Shown in pieces: positions 35,426 through 47,074 of a stretch of 64,000 bases of DNA. Under the pieces are notes generated by a model. That model was not told where the DNA came from. It saw only the letters and a list, made by a program, of their open reading frames with translations, and ran no database searches. The stretch covers positions 60,970,325 through 61,034,324 of the forward strand of contig CM046005.1 of assembly GCA_025175895.1 (NCBI GenBank), written 5' to 3'. Position 1 is the first letter of the stretch, and every line of letters starts with the position of its first letter. The stretch is from Wurfbainia villosa (taxonomy: Eukaryota > Streptophyta > Magnoliopsida > Zingiberales > Zingiberaceae). A program made the position numbers and the translations under genes.

Positions 35426-35440
35426 TTCTCCCCCACTTAT
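35426..35440 (-). promoter_or_regulatory. Gypsy polypurine tract
   Basis: Minus-strand AAGTGGGGGAGAA abuts the 3' LTR, where second-strand synthesis would be primed. Confidence 0.8.
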
Positions 35441-36860
35441 AAAAATTTGGTCCCCAAATTTCCGACTCATATACGAGTACGAGATATCACAATAATCATC
35501 TCAAGTATCCGGAGAAAAGTCACACATCTCAAGTGACTAAGTGGGGTGCTGAGCTCGAATATTATATTCCAGCTCTCATACGCTCTCAGCTAACCTATTA
35601 AGAGGTCAATTACTGTACCAGAGTGGAGCTCTGTACTCGTAACTGATAGGAGACTTTACCAGAATCGTAAGATGAATCATGAATCACTATCAGAAATGAT
35701 ATTCAAGGATACTCCATAGATATAATTCCATCAAGTGATCCAACGGAGTCCTCTTATGGCTCGGAATAAAATGAGCGAACCTAGCTAATCGATCATCGAT
35801 TACCCAAATCCTATCAAGTCCTTTTCGAATTCTAGTCAGCTCTCCCAACACAGTCTAACGTACTAGGCTCCCACTTCATCACGGTACGTAACCCTACCGA
35901 TCACAATATTCCACCTTTGCTTGTTGGCATACCCAACATCAAACTACGTAATCAACCGTGTCCCACATATCGTTCCACCAACTGGAACGTCTCACTACTC
36001 ACTATTTTCGGATATACTCTGAATAAATCTTCACTCTCGAATGAAGAGTCTCCTGAAACAACTCTTCTTAAAGTGAAATGCAACTCTGTAACCCACTATT
36101 CTCCTCGGAAACGGAGAATTACTCTCTCACAAGAGAAACCAATCTAATGTCCAAAATTCACTCGGTCATATAGAACCGGAAGTAACTGGAAGACTACAAT
36201 GACTAATCTCGCTAGTTTCTCAACTAGCGTACCCATAATATACGTCTCATTCAACTGCATCGGGATCGCTTCTAATTCCTGACATGATGCATCTGCGTAC
36301 AATACTCTTCCATCCATATCGGACGGATTAACTAACACTGACACAAAAGTCAGCCACCGTCTAGGCCTTGAAACCTAGCTTCACAAACTTTCGACCAGGT
36401 GATTGCTATCACCTTCTTGGTCCAACAAGTCAACGGTATAGTATCGCTAGAACATCCTATCCTTAGCTCTGGTAAACGCCAAATCAATCTAGGGAAACCA
36501 CAACTTCCCTCAAGATTGGGAATATATCCATAAATATATCATCCATAGGTATTATGACAATCGGTCTCAAATACTCCAAGAGTACTTGATTCCTCAAATC
36601 CATAAACGACTAAAGCGTCGATAAGTCTAACAACATTATCAACATCTCCTAAAATTCATAACAAGTATGAAACGTCGTCTTCTACACACCTGCATCCTTT
36701 TACTCTAAGCTACAGATAGCTCAATCATCACACTGACAATGATAATTGTATGACACTAAGTCACTACAGTATCAAACCTCCAGTCGTAGGCCAACCCTAG
36801 GATATACACAGGTGTCATTTAGCTGATCTAAACAAATCATCTATCCACAACGAAGGATAT
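35441..36860 (-). other. Decayed gypsy interior, 3' part
   Basis: Expected position of the integrase and RNase H of this minus-strand element. No reading frame or motif could be recognised; short frames only. Confidence 0.5.
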
Positions 36861-38265
36861 TCATTCACTACAACTACTGCATTCCAATCGTCGATAATTG
36901 ATGCATAGACTCAAGGTCTGACTCTCTTCTAACAAAGAGTTACAAGTCTTCTCAAGCAGAAACACTGAGGCAGATAAATCTCCCATAGCGTTTAGCAACA
37001 CTAATACCCATAAAATCATCTCCCGGTATGAGGTCCCCAATATCAGGACTATTCCCGAAATCACCTCAATCGCATATTCCACTTGCCCATGCAGTGACCA
37101 GCCCGAGAGTTCATCCATAACTACATCCGAATACTCTCGAATTATACGTACATCCAAGAGTCCTAGTATACCAACGCTCCAACAATCCAACTATCCGTAA
37201 GGATATGTCTATAGTGGAGGTAGGTCTAGCAAAGGCTAAGGGTATCCCTTGACTTCTTGATTGTTGATCAACATCTCACCAAACGGTAGAGAAAATCACC
37301 AACCCCCAGTCGATAGGAACCCTTCGAACCCTATCCAAGAATGTTCTAGACAAAGATACCTGTAAACTACCAGTATCTCTCGATATATCTGCAACTAGTA
37401 TAACCTAAAGTAATACCCCGAAGGATCAATCCTTCGGTCTTCTATACTTTTTCTCGAGTAATCATGTAAACTTGTCCAACATCTGTTCTGGACGGCTGAG
37501 CTCATGTAGATGCAAAGACTATTATGGAGGAACTGAAATCAACTGCTGGAACAGAGGTACAACTGAAACAACTGCACGGAGATGATAACCACTGTTGTAC
37601 TGGCAAAAGATACACATCCGGCTGTAAAATACTGAAGAATTGTCAACATCATAGCACGCTCCATCTCTGTGAAAGGTATAGCTGCAACTGGAGAATACTG
37701 CATAGATACGACTATCGTCGTAAAAATCTCTCTCCTCTATATAAATCATAACTATGCCTGGGAAGGTAACTGTTGCTGTCGTCTGGAAAGGTAACAATTG
37801 TTGTCTGCACGTCTGAGTCTTCTGAGATGTCTTCGGCTGATACTGCTGAGTAACTTACTTCTTCCGGATGAAAGTATCAAAGAACTCCAACTATATCTGG
37901 GGTAGTAGATCGCTGCTGATGTGATAACCTAATCTTCTGTAATAATCTCGGCTTTCGAGGTTGTGGATCGTCCGCTCGAAAGCATCATCCATAGTCTTCA
38001 ACTGAGTCTTCAAAGTACATACTCTCCTCGTAGATACCGGCTGCTTATAGTAGAAACAGATACAATGGTCCATCGGATAATCTGACTCTGCATCTCGTCG
38101 TGACCCGCACTGCACACACATAATCTCCCTTCGGAGTCTTTCCTCTGAGTTCACTGATAAACATGAGAAGCTGCTGACAATCTGCAATCGCTCTTCTATG
38201 ATCGGAAAACTCTCCAATAGTCGCTCCTGACTCACGACTTTAATCTTGCTCCTTTTATCCAACAT
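36861..38265 (-). pseudogene. Gypsy gag-pol remnant (zinc knuckle, RT start)
   Basis: At 37891-38265 the frame contains CVQCGSRRDAES and CFYYKQP...CTLKTQL, a worn version of the knuckle region at about 44995-45190 (KCGSETHRVSECP, YYCKQPSHASRDCTLKAQL). At 36861-37190 it contains IREYSDVVMDELSG and QVEYAIEVISG, matching VREYPDVFSDELPG and QVEFAIEVIPG of the plus-strand relative at about 46035-46130. No catalytic motif survives, so the element could only have moved with help or has decayed heavily since insertion. Confidence 0.75.
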
Positions 38266-39280
38266 TCGGAGACTTCTAATTCCAATAATTTGACTTGCAA
38301 TATATTCTTATCAAATCTCCAACTCTTAAAACACTTGCTACGGAGTCATTTCTATATACATGACTCAGTCCAAGGACTTCCGGTAGGATCTGGTAGAAGA
38401 TCCAAACATCCTGATCAAGATGTCAACCGATAACCCGTGGGTGGTCAAAACCAACCCAATCACATTCTTGGGTTATTAAATGGTCGTAACTTTCGCAAGT
38501 CTAACGACTCTGTATGGTACTTCCATTATCAAACGATCACTCGACCTAAAGCCCAAGAATTCCTTGACAATGAGTCAAAGAAAATGACGTGGGAAAATAC
38601 TATCTCACAACATCACTGAACTGTGACCAAGTGATACATCATTTCTCGTAGGTTACTTCCCATCTCCTCTACCAACTACCGGCTATATCCGGATAATGGT
38701 ATGCCACTAACACTACTATCTTCGTATAACCCGAGTCAAGTACTCCAAAAGTACTCCCAATGTTATACAACCTAGAACGATCAGTCCAAGGATCAACATC
38801 CCCATGAATATCATCCACTAATTTTCTACTATCTGCATCCGCAATAGTATACTCGCGTAGTTCATTACCCCATAGGTAATGATCTGACTAACATAATTAG
38901 TGAAAATCTTAGGACCGAAATCCTTAATCTCCACAATAGATGTGACTACCTAACTCCCTCTTTCCGACTCGGTATCAGTCGACTCTCAAAGGTAATTACC
39001 TTTTCGATAGCAGGTACATGTCTAATAACCTCAACATATCGTTCCCGTGGTCATCTCAAACCACGGTTACGAATACTGATTAACATACTACAAGTCATGC
39101 ACTATTATAAGCAACTAAATGCATAGCCAACAGAAGGATATGTAATAACAGTTAACATACCTTAATCCTTGTAGCTCGGAGATGTCCGCAACAGCCAGAT
39201 CCCAGAACTCACAAAACCAAGACCGAGTAAAGCAAAACTCGATGTCCGAACGAAATCAAATCCGAAAATGAACTTCGCAA
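38266..39280 (-). other. Decayed gypsy interior, leader and gag N-terminus
   Basis: Expected place of the leader and Gag N-terminal domain. I see no open frame longer than about 60 residues and no recognisable motif. Confidence 0.5.
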
Positions 39281-39300
39281 CCTAGGGCTCTGATACCAAT
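39281..39300 (-). promoter_or_regulatory. Gypsy primer binding site
   Basis: Minus-strand ATTGGTATCAGAGCCCTAGG lies five bases from the 5' LTR; TGGTATCAGAGC is the initiator tRNA-Met type. Confidence 0.82.
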
Positions 39301-39305
39301 AAAAT

Positions 39306-42300
39306 TGTCACGCCCCGAGAGTATGCCAGGTAAAAGTAAACGGACAAAGATCTCCTCATGACGTGGCAACATATCGGGTTAATACAAGGCCCGTAGGCCC
39401 ACAACAACAATATGATATACACAGATATCAACATATAAAATGCAGCGGAAACATACAACAGATAAAACAATATACAATGACCCAACTGTGCACTCCGGAG
39501 TGACTTGACACAACAAGAAACATAATAGAAGTCACATCGAAAGTCAAATACATACAATACGTCCGTATATCACAGATACGGAAATAATACAGGTTAAAAC
39601 CACAAAACGACAATCCGTAGAAATACAACAATACGGAAAACATGTCCATTCGTCCGGTGTGAGATGGGATCAGTTGGCGGAGCTCCGAACGTCCAAAGAG
39701 TCTTCTACATTATCCGGCGACAGAAGCCTGTGGTCCAGGGTGGTGAGTATAAACTCAGGGGTACTATATAGAAAGTTCATTAACAACATATAGCATAACG
39801 AGATCTACAAGTATACATGTGAAGATCTACTGTATACAAAGATGAGTCCAATAGACATACAGTCCTAAGCATAGTAATCAGTAATCACAGATATGTCCTA
39901 CTCATAGCATAAACTGAACTGATCAACTGACGTAAAGTAATGTACGTACCTGACGGTCTGTCCTCCATATGATAGATCATCCTGAACAGGTATACTATAA
40001 CATAACCATATAACATACTAAGACAATCCCATACCTGACCAATACGCCAACATATGAACAGTATATGATCACCTGTAATAACAACCCGGTCCATACCACA
40101 CTATGACATGACACTAATCAAATGCATACATCAGTCAGGACAAACACATATATATCATGCTCAACACATAACAGTATATAAAATGCAAATGACATGTATC
40201 ATGATGTACAAGCATGTGCAACAATCATAGCTCAATCAAATGCAAAGATCTCACGTGCATATGTAAAACATATATCAAATACATGCATACATATGATGGT
40301 CATGCCTGCGTACCCAACTCGCTACCACGACCCCAGTGTGGCCTAGGTGGCACGACATGACAACTATCCCGACTCCAGCCGCCACCACTCTCGAGTGACC
40401 GAGTTGGGTAGTATGAAACAGTAGCTAGCCCGCTATAGAGCTATATGCTACTCACACGGGGTCCTCGCTAGCCGCCCGTCCCTACCCATGAGTAGGCGAG
40501 CACGCACCCGGGACTCACGCATCACACGACCACCATCTATAGTGGGGTGAGTGCGCTAACTACCACTCCGCGGTGGCCAAGTGCGCATCTCCACTACCAC
40601 CATCCCTAGTGGGGCAGCACACGCACACAATGCTCGCCTCAACCTCGCAACCACTACCCCGAGTGGCGAGGAGGCGGGATGACGCGACTCTGCCTCAACC
40701 ACAAGGCGACCGGTCGTCGAAAGATGCATGGAATGTAATGATGCATAGCCCACACAAATCCTCGCAACACTCCCTAACTCACGGGGAGACCTAGTCAACC
40801 AAAAGTCAACCATGCAAGGACTACAATCCATAAGACTCTCTCTATCACACAAAGAGTCATACACACCTGACAGTCAACCATGCTAAGACCTCGAGTCAGT
40901 AGCGATATACAATCGACCATCCATATAACCATACACAGACACACAATCCCTAATGGATATACCATCACGCTAGTACCTCTAGTCCCTGGTCACATACTGA
41001 CAATCATACAATTATCTATGCACAGACAACTAGATCCATTTTAAATGCACCACAAATACGGATATGATATAACAATCGATTCCATAATTCAAACCATCAC
41101 CTAACCCTAGTGATGTAGGACAGTAACCCAATCTGAAGTCATAAAGATAAACCTAACCACTTGTATTTACTGAACATCCATCAGCTAATACGTAATAGGA
41201 TTTATAGTTCCTATTCGTGCTAGATAATCAATGCGTAACAGAGTATATATCTCAAAGGTCAAGGCAGTACAAGCATGTGATTAAATAAGAGTGGATTTAA
41301 GGTAAACAGGTATAAACATATATATCCAAGATCATGCACTGGAATTGATCAAACTACCGGACCAGGTAGATATTACCCACCTGATATGTAATCCGTGCTA
41401 TACATCTCCACGTCCATGTATCCATCACCATCAAAGTCCTTCCAGTCTCACACACCGATCGGATCAGACCATAGGAAAAACATCTCAGTGACCTCGATTG
41501 CTGTCGGAGAGTCCAAGCTCTGTTGCAAACAGAGTTATCCAAGTTTAATGTTACTATGAACAATAATAACCCATCCTCATCAACTACTGGGACAAACTAT
41601 GCGGAAAATAGAGATCTGAATGAACCACAACTCAATTCAAATCTTACCTCAACCTCGATCCACCAATTATCAATCATCGAAGCAACAACATCCAAAATCA
41701 ACTGTAAACAATAGTATACCTTCCTAAAGTATCCCAATCCGACACCCACCAAGTTTGGCTTCCACTGCACAGCATCTTGATCATAGTTTAGAGTACCAAT
41801 TTGCATAATCTATTCAATTAAGGAAAACCTTACCCATATCATCTTCATCCACCGAATAGCTCACAACCAATGCCTCACCAATAACCCATACATTACTGAA
41901 AATCAACAGCCAACAGCTAGATCAAGGAATAGGAAATCTTACCTCCTTGAATCGCTCGATTACACCCAAATCAAACGAAAACCACTAGTTTCAACTTCCA
42001 CAATTCATCGGCAAAACCAACAGATTCCAACTGTGAAGAATTTCAACCTCAAACGCGATCTGCAGCCAAACCAAACACCCGTATCAACAATTACCATAAT
42101 CACAGCAGAACACCAATCAACCATAAGAACACTGAATTTTTCCACACGACACAATTACGAAGGAAAAAGGGATTGAAACTTACCAACCCCGTAGATTCTC
42201 CGACAGTCTACCCTTGCTCGACCTTTGCTCACCGAAGGAACTCCAGCCCGAGTCCAACCTTCACCGGCGGCGAGACTTCCCCCAATCCCAGACACAGATC

Positions 42301-42906
42301 GTCGAAAAATTTACTCTGCCGTGACAATGCCAAGTTTCTCAGCATAACTCCGATCAACACAACCAGATCTACGGAAATGACAAGGAAAACCCAGCTAAAA
42401 CTAAAACCACCGACGTACCTTGATCGGCAGCTCGCTGCCATGGCGACAGCATCGCCGACTCGTCGAGCGAAGGAATGCTGACACCCCCCAAAGGCGAACC
42501 ACCTACTGATCTCCGACTGGAGATCAGCTACTGAGGTGGCACCGTCGAGCGACGCTCATCGGACGCCGATGATCTGGAACCCGGCAGCGCGATTGCTCGG
42601 AACGAAGAAACGCGGCGAAGAAGAAATAGAAGCGAAGATCGCAATGGGAATATCGTGATCGGTTGTGGCTTTTAAACGTTGTTCGTCCCATTCGGTTAAC
42701 TCAGCCCAAACCAAACCCAAATCTGATTTGGTTCAGCCCTTAACCCAAGTCAAACCAATCAGCCCAAGCCCATTCCAAATAAGCCCAATTTCAAATCCAT
42801 TTCCAGCCCAATTAACCCACTAATTATATACAATTAATCCCTTAATTAATCCCAATTAATTACAGGGTTTAATCCATATATAATTTTTTTTTTTTCGTAT
42901 TTTACA
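39306..42906 (-). repeat. 5' LTR of the gypsy element
   Basis: 3601 bp, partner of 31812-35425. Both contain a short minus-strand frame of about 70 codons (42229-42441 and 34749-34961) beginning MAASCRSRYVGG, which is probably leader sequence and not a gene. Confidence 0.93.
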
Positions 42907-42911
42907 AGACC
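42907..42911. repeat. Target-site duplication AGACC, right
   Basis: AGACC directly follows ATTTTACA; the Athila LTR resumes after it. Confidence 0.9.
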
Positions 42912-43316
42912 GCTGCAAAATCCAAAAAAAGCCCTAATCGTACAAATCCGTCGGGCCGCCACACGACCGTGTGTTTCCATATGGCCAGGTCGTGTGCAGC
43001 CCTAGGGTGCTACTCTCGCCCATTGGACATGGCCGTGGGAATCCCCACGCCCTAGCCGTGTCCCACTCTGCGTCTAGCTGCAAAACGCCCTTCTTTTGCT
43101 TTGAAAATGCATTTTTTTCACTCGAAAAGCTAACCTGCACACAAAAGTACAACGAGCAGACCTCCGAACCAGAAAATAGGAAATGTGTGCCAAAATAGAG
43201 TAACATATGCATGAAACTAACACAAAATGCAATGAGATGTGAGCAAAAACTACTCCTAAAACCCTATATATTTTGCTCACATCAGTCGCTACGGACCGAT
43301 GGTACCAACTTGATAT

Positions 43317-43480
43317 GATTAGTTGTGTACGACTTTGTATAAGATAGAGAGTGCGTCGATCAGTTGAGTATGACTCTCTATCGGATAGAGAGTGTTATGA
43401 TTAGTTGAGTACGACTCTCTGCAGGATAGAGAGTGCGTTGATCAGATTGGTATGACTCTTTGTATAATAGAGAGTCTGTG
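43317..43480. repeat. Four 41-bp tandem units, each with an inverted repeat
   Basis: Units start at 43317, 43358, 43399 and 43440 with exact 41-bp spacing. The clearest reads GACTCTCTATCGGATAGAGA, an inverted repeat that can fold as a hairpin. Unit 4 is the most diverged. Confidence 0.85.
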
Positions 43481-43968
43481 GTAGATGTCTGTATGTATGA
43501 TAGTACATTCATGTCATTTGCATGCATACTGACGATATAGTCTCCCTTAGGGTTGAGAGAGTCGTCGGTCATCCTGCCTCCCAGGTTACTCCCAGAGGAG
43601 TAACTAGTGTGAGAGCAGAACATTTATTGTACCGTACTCTACCACTATAGACGGTGGTAGTTGGGGTTGCGTGCAGTTGTCCTGGGTGTGTGACACTCGA
43701 CCACTGATAGGTAGTGTCAGTCAGAGTGGCCAGCAACAGGGACCCCCATTATGTAGCGAGCTCTTTACGCTTATATGCTACTTGATCATACTGCCCACTC
43801 GACCACTCTAGAGCAGTGGTTGGTGTTGAGTTGGGACAGTTGTCATGTCGTGCCACCTAGGCCACAGTGGGGTCGTGGTAGTGAGTAGGGGTGCGCATGC
43901 ATGACCATGCATGCTGCATTGCCGTATCATATGTCGCTTTGCATATTACCATATATATACATATATGC

Positions 43969-43971
<3 letters not shown>

Positions 43972-44059
<88 letters not shown>

Positions 44060-44068
44060 TGGTTGTGA

Positions 44069-44101
<33 letters not shown>
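43972..44101. repeat. (TA)n microsatellite, two blocks
   Basis: Block 1 is an uninterrupted TA run at 43972-44056; block 2 is at 44072-44101, with a 15-bp unique spacer. A further short AT block lies at 44108-44117. Frames coding YIYIYI across it are artefacts. Confidence 0.95.
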
Positions 44102-44104
<3 letters not shown>

Positions 44105-44948
44105 GTTTATATATATATGCTTATTGTGATGTTGCATTTGATTGTACTATGCTTGCTGCATTTAGTTGTACATCATCTTCATACATGCTACTCGCATCTG
44201 TTATACGGTTGTGTCGGATACCTGTATACTTGTTGGACAGATCATTAGATATCTTTGACCTGTATCATAAGTATATTGTGAGTTAGTATTACTCTTCCTG
44301 TTATATATTGGATATATGCTCAGGTTGGATCAGAGTAGCGTAGCAGACTTTCAGGTATGTCTGCATTATATGTTGTTTATTTGGTTAGACGGTATATGCA
44401 TTATTTATATACTATGTTGGTATACCTGTTGTACCTCTAGGTTATGCTGTTGAATTACATGTGATATTTGATATATACATATTTTTCCTATTATCTGCTG
44501 AGTTATACTCACCACCACGGACCCTGAGTTTTTCTGTCACCCAGGTAACAGGTAGAAGTCTTCGTGACGGCTTGGAGCACCGCTGGCTGACAACATCTCA
44601 TCTCACCTCCGAGACTCCTGTGGTCATTTTGGGATTTTCGTACGTTGTGTTATGTATTTGGAGTTTTTCGTGGTGTACTGTGTTGTGGACTTGTCATGTG
44701 ATGTACACACTCGTGGATTCGAATTTTGTCGATGTTCCATTATATTGTGATGTGTCAGTCATAGCGGTATGCACTATATATAGTTGTGATGTCATTGTAT
44801 TATGTTTCCGCTATGCTTTGATGTAGTTGTGTTTATACATTATTGTTATTGTGGGCCCAAGGGCCTTGTATAAATAGGATATATTGCCACGTACAGGGGG
44901 GATGCCGTCCATTTGATTTTCGGCTCGGCATATTCTCGAGGCGTGACA

Positions 44949-45315
44949 GAAACATCCAACATCAGAGTATTTTGGAGGGTCTCAGAATAGCCGTAAGGGT
45001 CGAAACAGGAATGGATGTTATAAATGTGGATCTGAAACCCACAGAGTATCAGAGTGTCCTTTGGAGTAGCCTGTTTGCTATTATTGCAAACAACCTAGTC
45101 ATGCTAGTCGTGATTGTACATTGAAAGCACAGTTAGAGTTTCCTGATAGATCCAACAAAGGGAAGAAGTCTACCCAGCAGCGGTAGCAAAGGTCAACACC
45201 GCATACTCAGACATATGGTCAGAAGCAGCCAGTACCTCCACCAGCATAGTTGTACTAGATGCAGGGGGGTGCCCCTACAGTGATGTCGATAGCTATCTAG
45301 TATCCTGCATCTCCG
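44949..45315 (+). pseudogene. Gypsy Gag C-terminus with zinc knuckles
   Basis: Translation around 44995-45190 gives a CCHC-like motif with CYKCGSETHRVSECP, then YYCKQPSHASRDCTLKAQL and a basic tail. In-frame stops lie between the two (about 45070) and after the tail (about 45184). This part bound RNA in the Gag particle. Confidence 0.78.
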
Positions 45316-47074
45316 GTGATCTACTACTCAGGAGTATCTGCACCACAACAGTTCTTACTAGCCAACTCTCAGGGATATCTTATGCCTGCACCAGCGACTC
45401 AGTCTCCAGTACCACAGAGCCAGATCCAGTCGGAGTGGAGGCACACTACTACTTCGTCAGGGATGCAGCCAACAAATATCGAGACTGGACGAGTTTTTGG
45501 CATCACCGGAGATGAGGCACAGTGGGCTGAGGGATCAGTCATACGGGGTATGGTTTCAGTTTATTCTATATACACTGATACTTTGATTGATACTGGTAGT
45601 TCCCATTCATTCGTGTCTAGAATATTTCTGGGTAGAGTTGGAAGATTCCCAATGGTTCGTTCTTGTGGGTTAGCAGTATCCTTTCCATCAGGAGAGGTGC
45701 TGACTAGCCATCAAGAAATCAAAGGTTGCCCATTAGATTTTGACGGGCATATCCTTACAGTGGACCTCCAGGTGTTGGAAATGATAGAGTTCGATATTAT
45801 TCTCGGTATGGATTGGTTGGCCGCTTATTATGCTACAGTGGATTGTAGAGCAAGGGTGGTGACATTTCGACCACTGGATCAACCAGCTTATAAATTTGTT
45901 GGTACTAGAGACGATGGATTATCCATTATATCGACTTTACAGGCTCAGAAGTTATTGGCCCAAGGTTTTCAGGGTTATTTATTATCTCTAGTCAAAGTTG
46001 TGAACAAAGGACTACCACCCCTCTCTGATGTGCGAGTAGTTCGAGAGTATCCAGATGTATTTTCAGATGAACTTCCAGGCTTTCCACCTTCTAGGCAAGT
46101 GGAATTTGCGATAGAGGTGATTCCAGGAACCGCGCCTATATCGAAACCTCCTTATCGGATGGCGCCAAAAGAACTGAATGAACTTAAAGTTCAACTGTAG
46201 GAGTTGCTGGATAATGGATTCATCCGACCTAGTGTTTCCCCATGGGGAGCTCTGGTACTCTTTGTCAAAAAGAAGGATGGATCGTTGCGATTATGTATTG
46301 ACTATCGACAACTGAATGCAGCCACAGTTAAGAACAAATATCCGCTGTCGAGGATAGAAGATTTGTTTGATTAGCTTAAGGATACATGTGTGTATTCTAG
46401 AATTGATCTACGCTCAGGATATCATCAACTTCGGATAAGAGATGAAGATGTGCAGAAAACAACATTTTGTACCCGTTATGAGCATTATGAGTTTTTGGTG
46501 ATGCCTTTCGGTCTCACGAATGCCCCAGCTGCATTTATGGACTTGATGAACTGGGTATTCCTAAGGTATATAGATCAGTTCGTCATAGTGTTCATCGATG
46601 ATATATTGATTTATTCTCGATCCGAGGAGCATGAACAACATCTGCGGATAGTATTGGAGACGTTGTGACGGGAGCAGTTGTATGCCAAGTTTAGTAAGTG
46701 TGCGTTCTAGTTATCCTCAGTGGGTTTTCTTAGACATGTAGTGTCCAACAGAGGTATTTCTGTAGATCCCCAGAAGATTGAGGCGATTACCAGTTGGGAG
46801 CAGCCAAAATCAGTTTAGTAGGTCCATAGTTTCCTTGGTCTGGCCGGGTATTATCGGAGATTCGTGGAGGGATTCTCAAGTATCGCCATGCCACTCACTC
46901 GCCTGACTCGAAAAGGGGTCAAATTCACCTTGTCAGAGGCTTGTGAAACTAGCTTCTAGGAGCTTAAGCGATGGCTAGTTTCTGCACCAATCTTAGTGAT
47001 TCCTTCTGGAGTTGATGGGATGGTTCTATATACAGATGCTTCTATCCAAGGGTTAGGTGCAGTTCTGATGTAGT
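45316..47074 (+). pseudogene. Gypsy protease, reverse transcriptase and start of RNase H
   Basis: The open frame 45316-46200 holds the aspartic protease (LIDTGSSHSFVS; IILGMDWL) and the RT N-terminal part (VREYPDVFSDELPG, KPPYRMAPKEL). A stop at 46198-46200 follows. RT then continues with RLCIDYRQLN, a second stop near 46372, and YSRIDLRSGYHQLRI, VMPFGLTNAPAAFMDLMN and the catalytic VFIDDILIYS at 46390-46668. More stops follow, then the connection domain (FLGLAGYYRRFV) and the RNase H start LYTDAS (about 47025) before truncation. Clear Ty3/gypsy RT, inactive. Confidence 0.9.

Larger units (their letters stand above)
31812..42906 (-). mobile_element. Complete Ty3/gypsy element with decayed interior
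   Basis: 11,095 bp: 3' LTR 31812-35425, interior 35426-39305, 5' LTR 39306-42906. AGACC flanks both ends (31807-31811 and 42907-42911). The LTRs start TGTCACGCCCCGAGAG on the plus strand and end GTATTTTACA. A tRNA-Met-type primer site and a polypurine tract sit at the right places. The 3.9-kb interior has only shattered gag and pol traces, and is shorter than needed for full gag-pol. The family is probably a chromovirus-like gypsy, based on its relative at 43285-47074. Confidence 0.93.
29255..43284 (-). mobile_element. Athila-type Ty3/gypsy fragment (gag, primer site, 5' LTR), LTR split by a gypsy element
   Basis: Gag remnant 29255-30446, primer site at 30791-30808, then the 5' LTR in two parts: 30816-31811 and 42912-43284 (about 1.37 kb in total, TGATGCGC...CTCACATCA). 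The LTR is interrupted by the gypsy element at 31812-42906. Pol and the 3' LTR are missing: the fragment ends at a direct junction with copia A at 29254/29255. Confidence 0.85.
43285..44948 (+). repeat. Partial gypsy LTR
   Basis: The 3' half of an LTR with an internal 41-bp repeat array and an expanded AT microsatellite. The segment ACCCAGGTAACAGGTAGAAG (44543-44562) has its counterpart in the minus-strand LTRs near 32210. Confidence 0.78.
43285..47074 (+). mobile_element. Truncated Ty3/gypsy copy on the plus strand
   Basis: Same family as the element at 31812-42906, opposite orientation. The partial 5' LTR (43285-44948) ends CTCGAGGCGTGACA, the complement of the other element's LTR start. 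It passes, apparently through a deletion of leader and Gag N-terminus, into the Gag zinc-knuckle region, protease and RT. It breaks off in RNase H at about 47074, where a copia LTR begins. Its left end abuts the Athila LTR. Confidence 0.85.

Noticed and set aside
43911..44286. Frames encoding YIYIYI repeats
   Set aside because: Translation of the (TA)n microsatellite in both strands.
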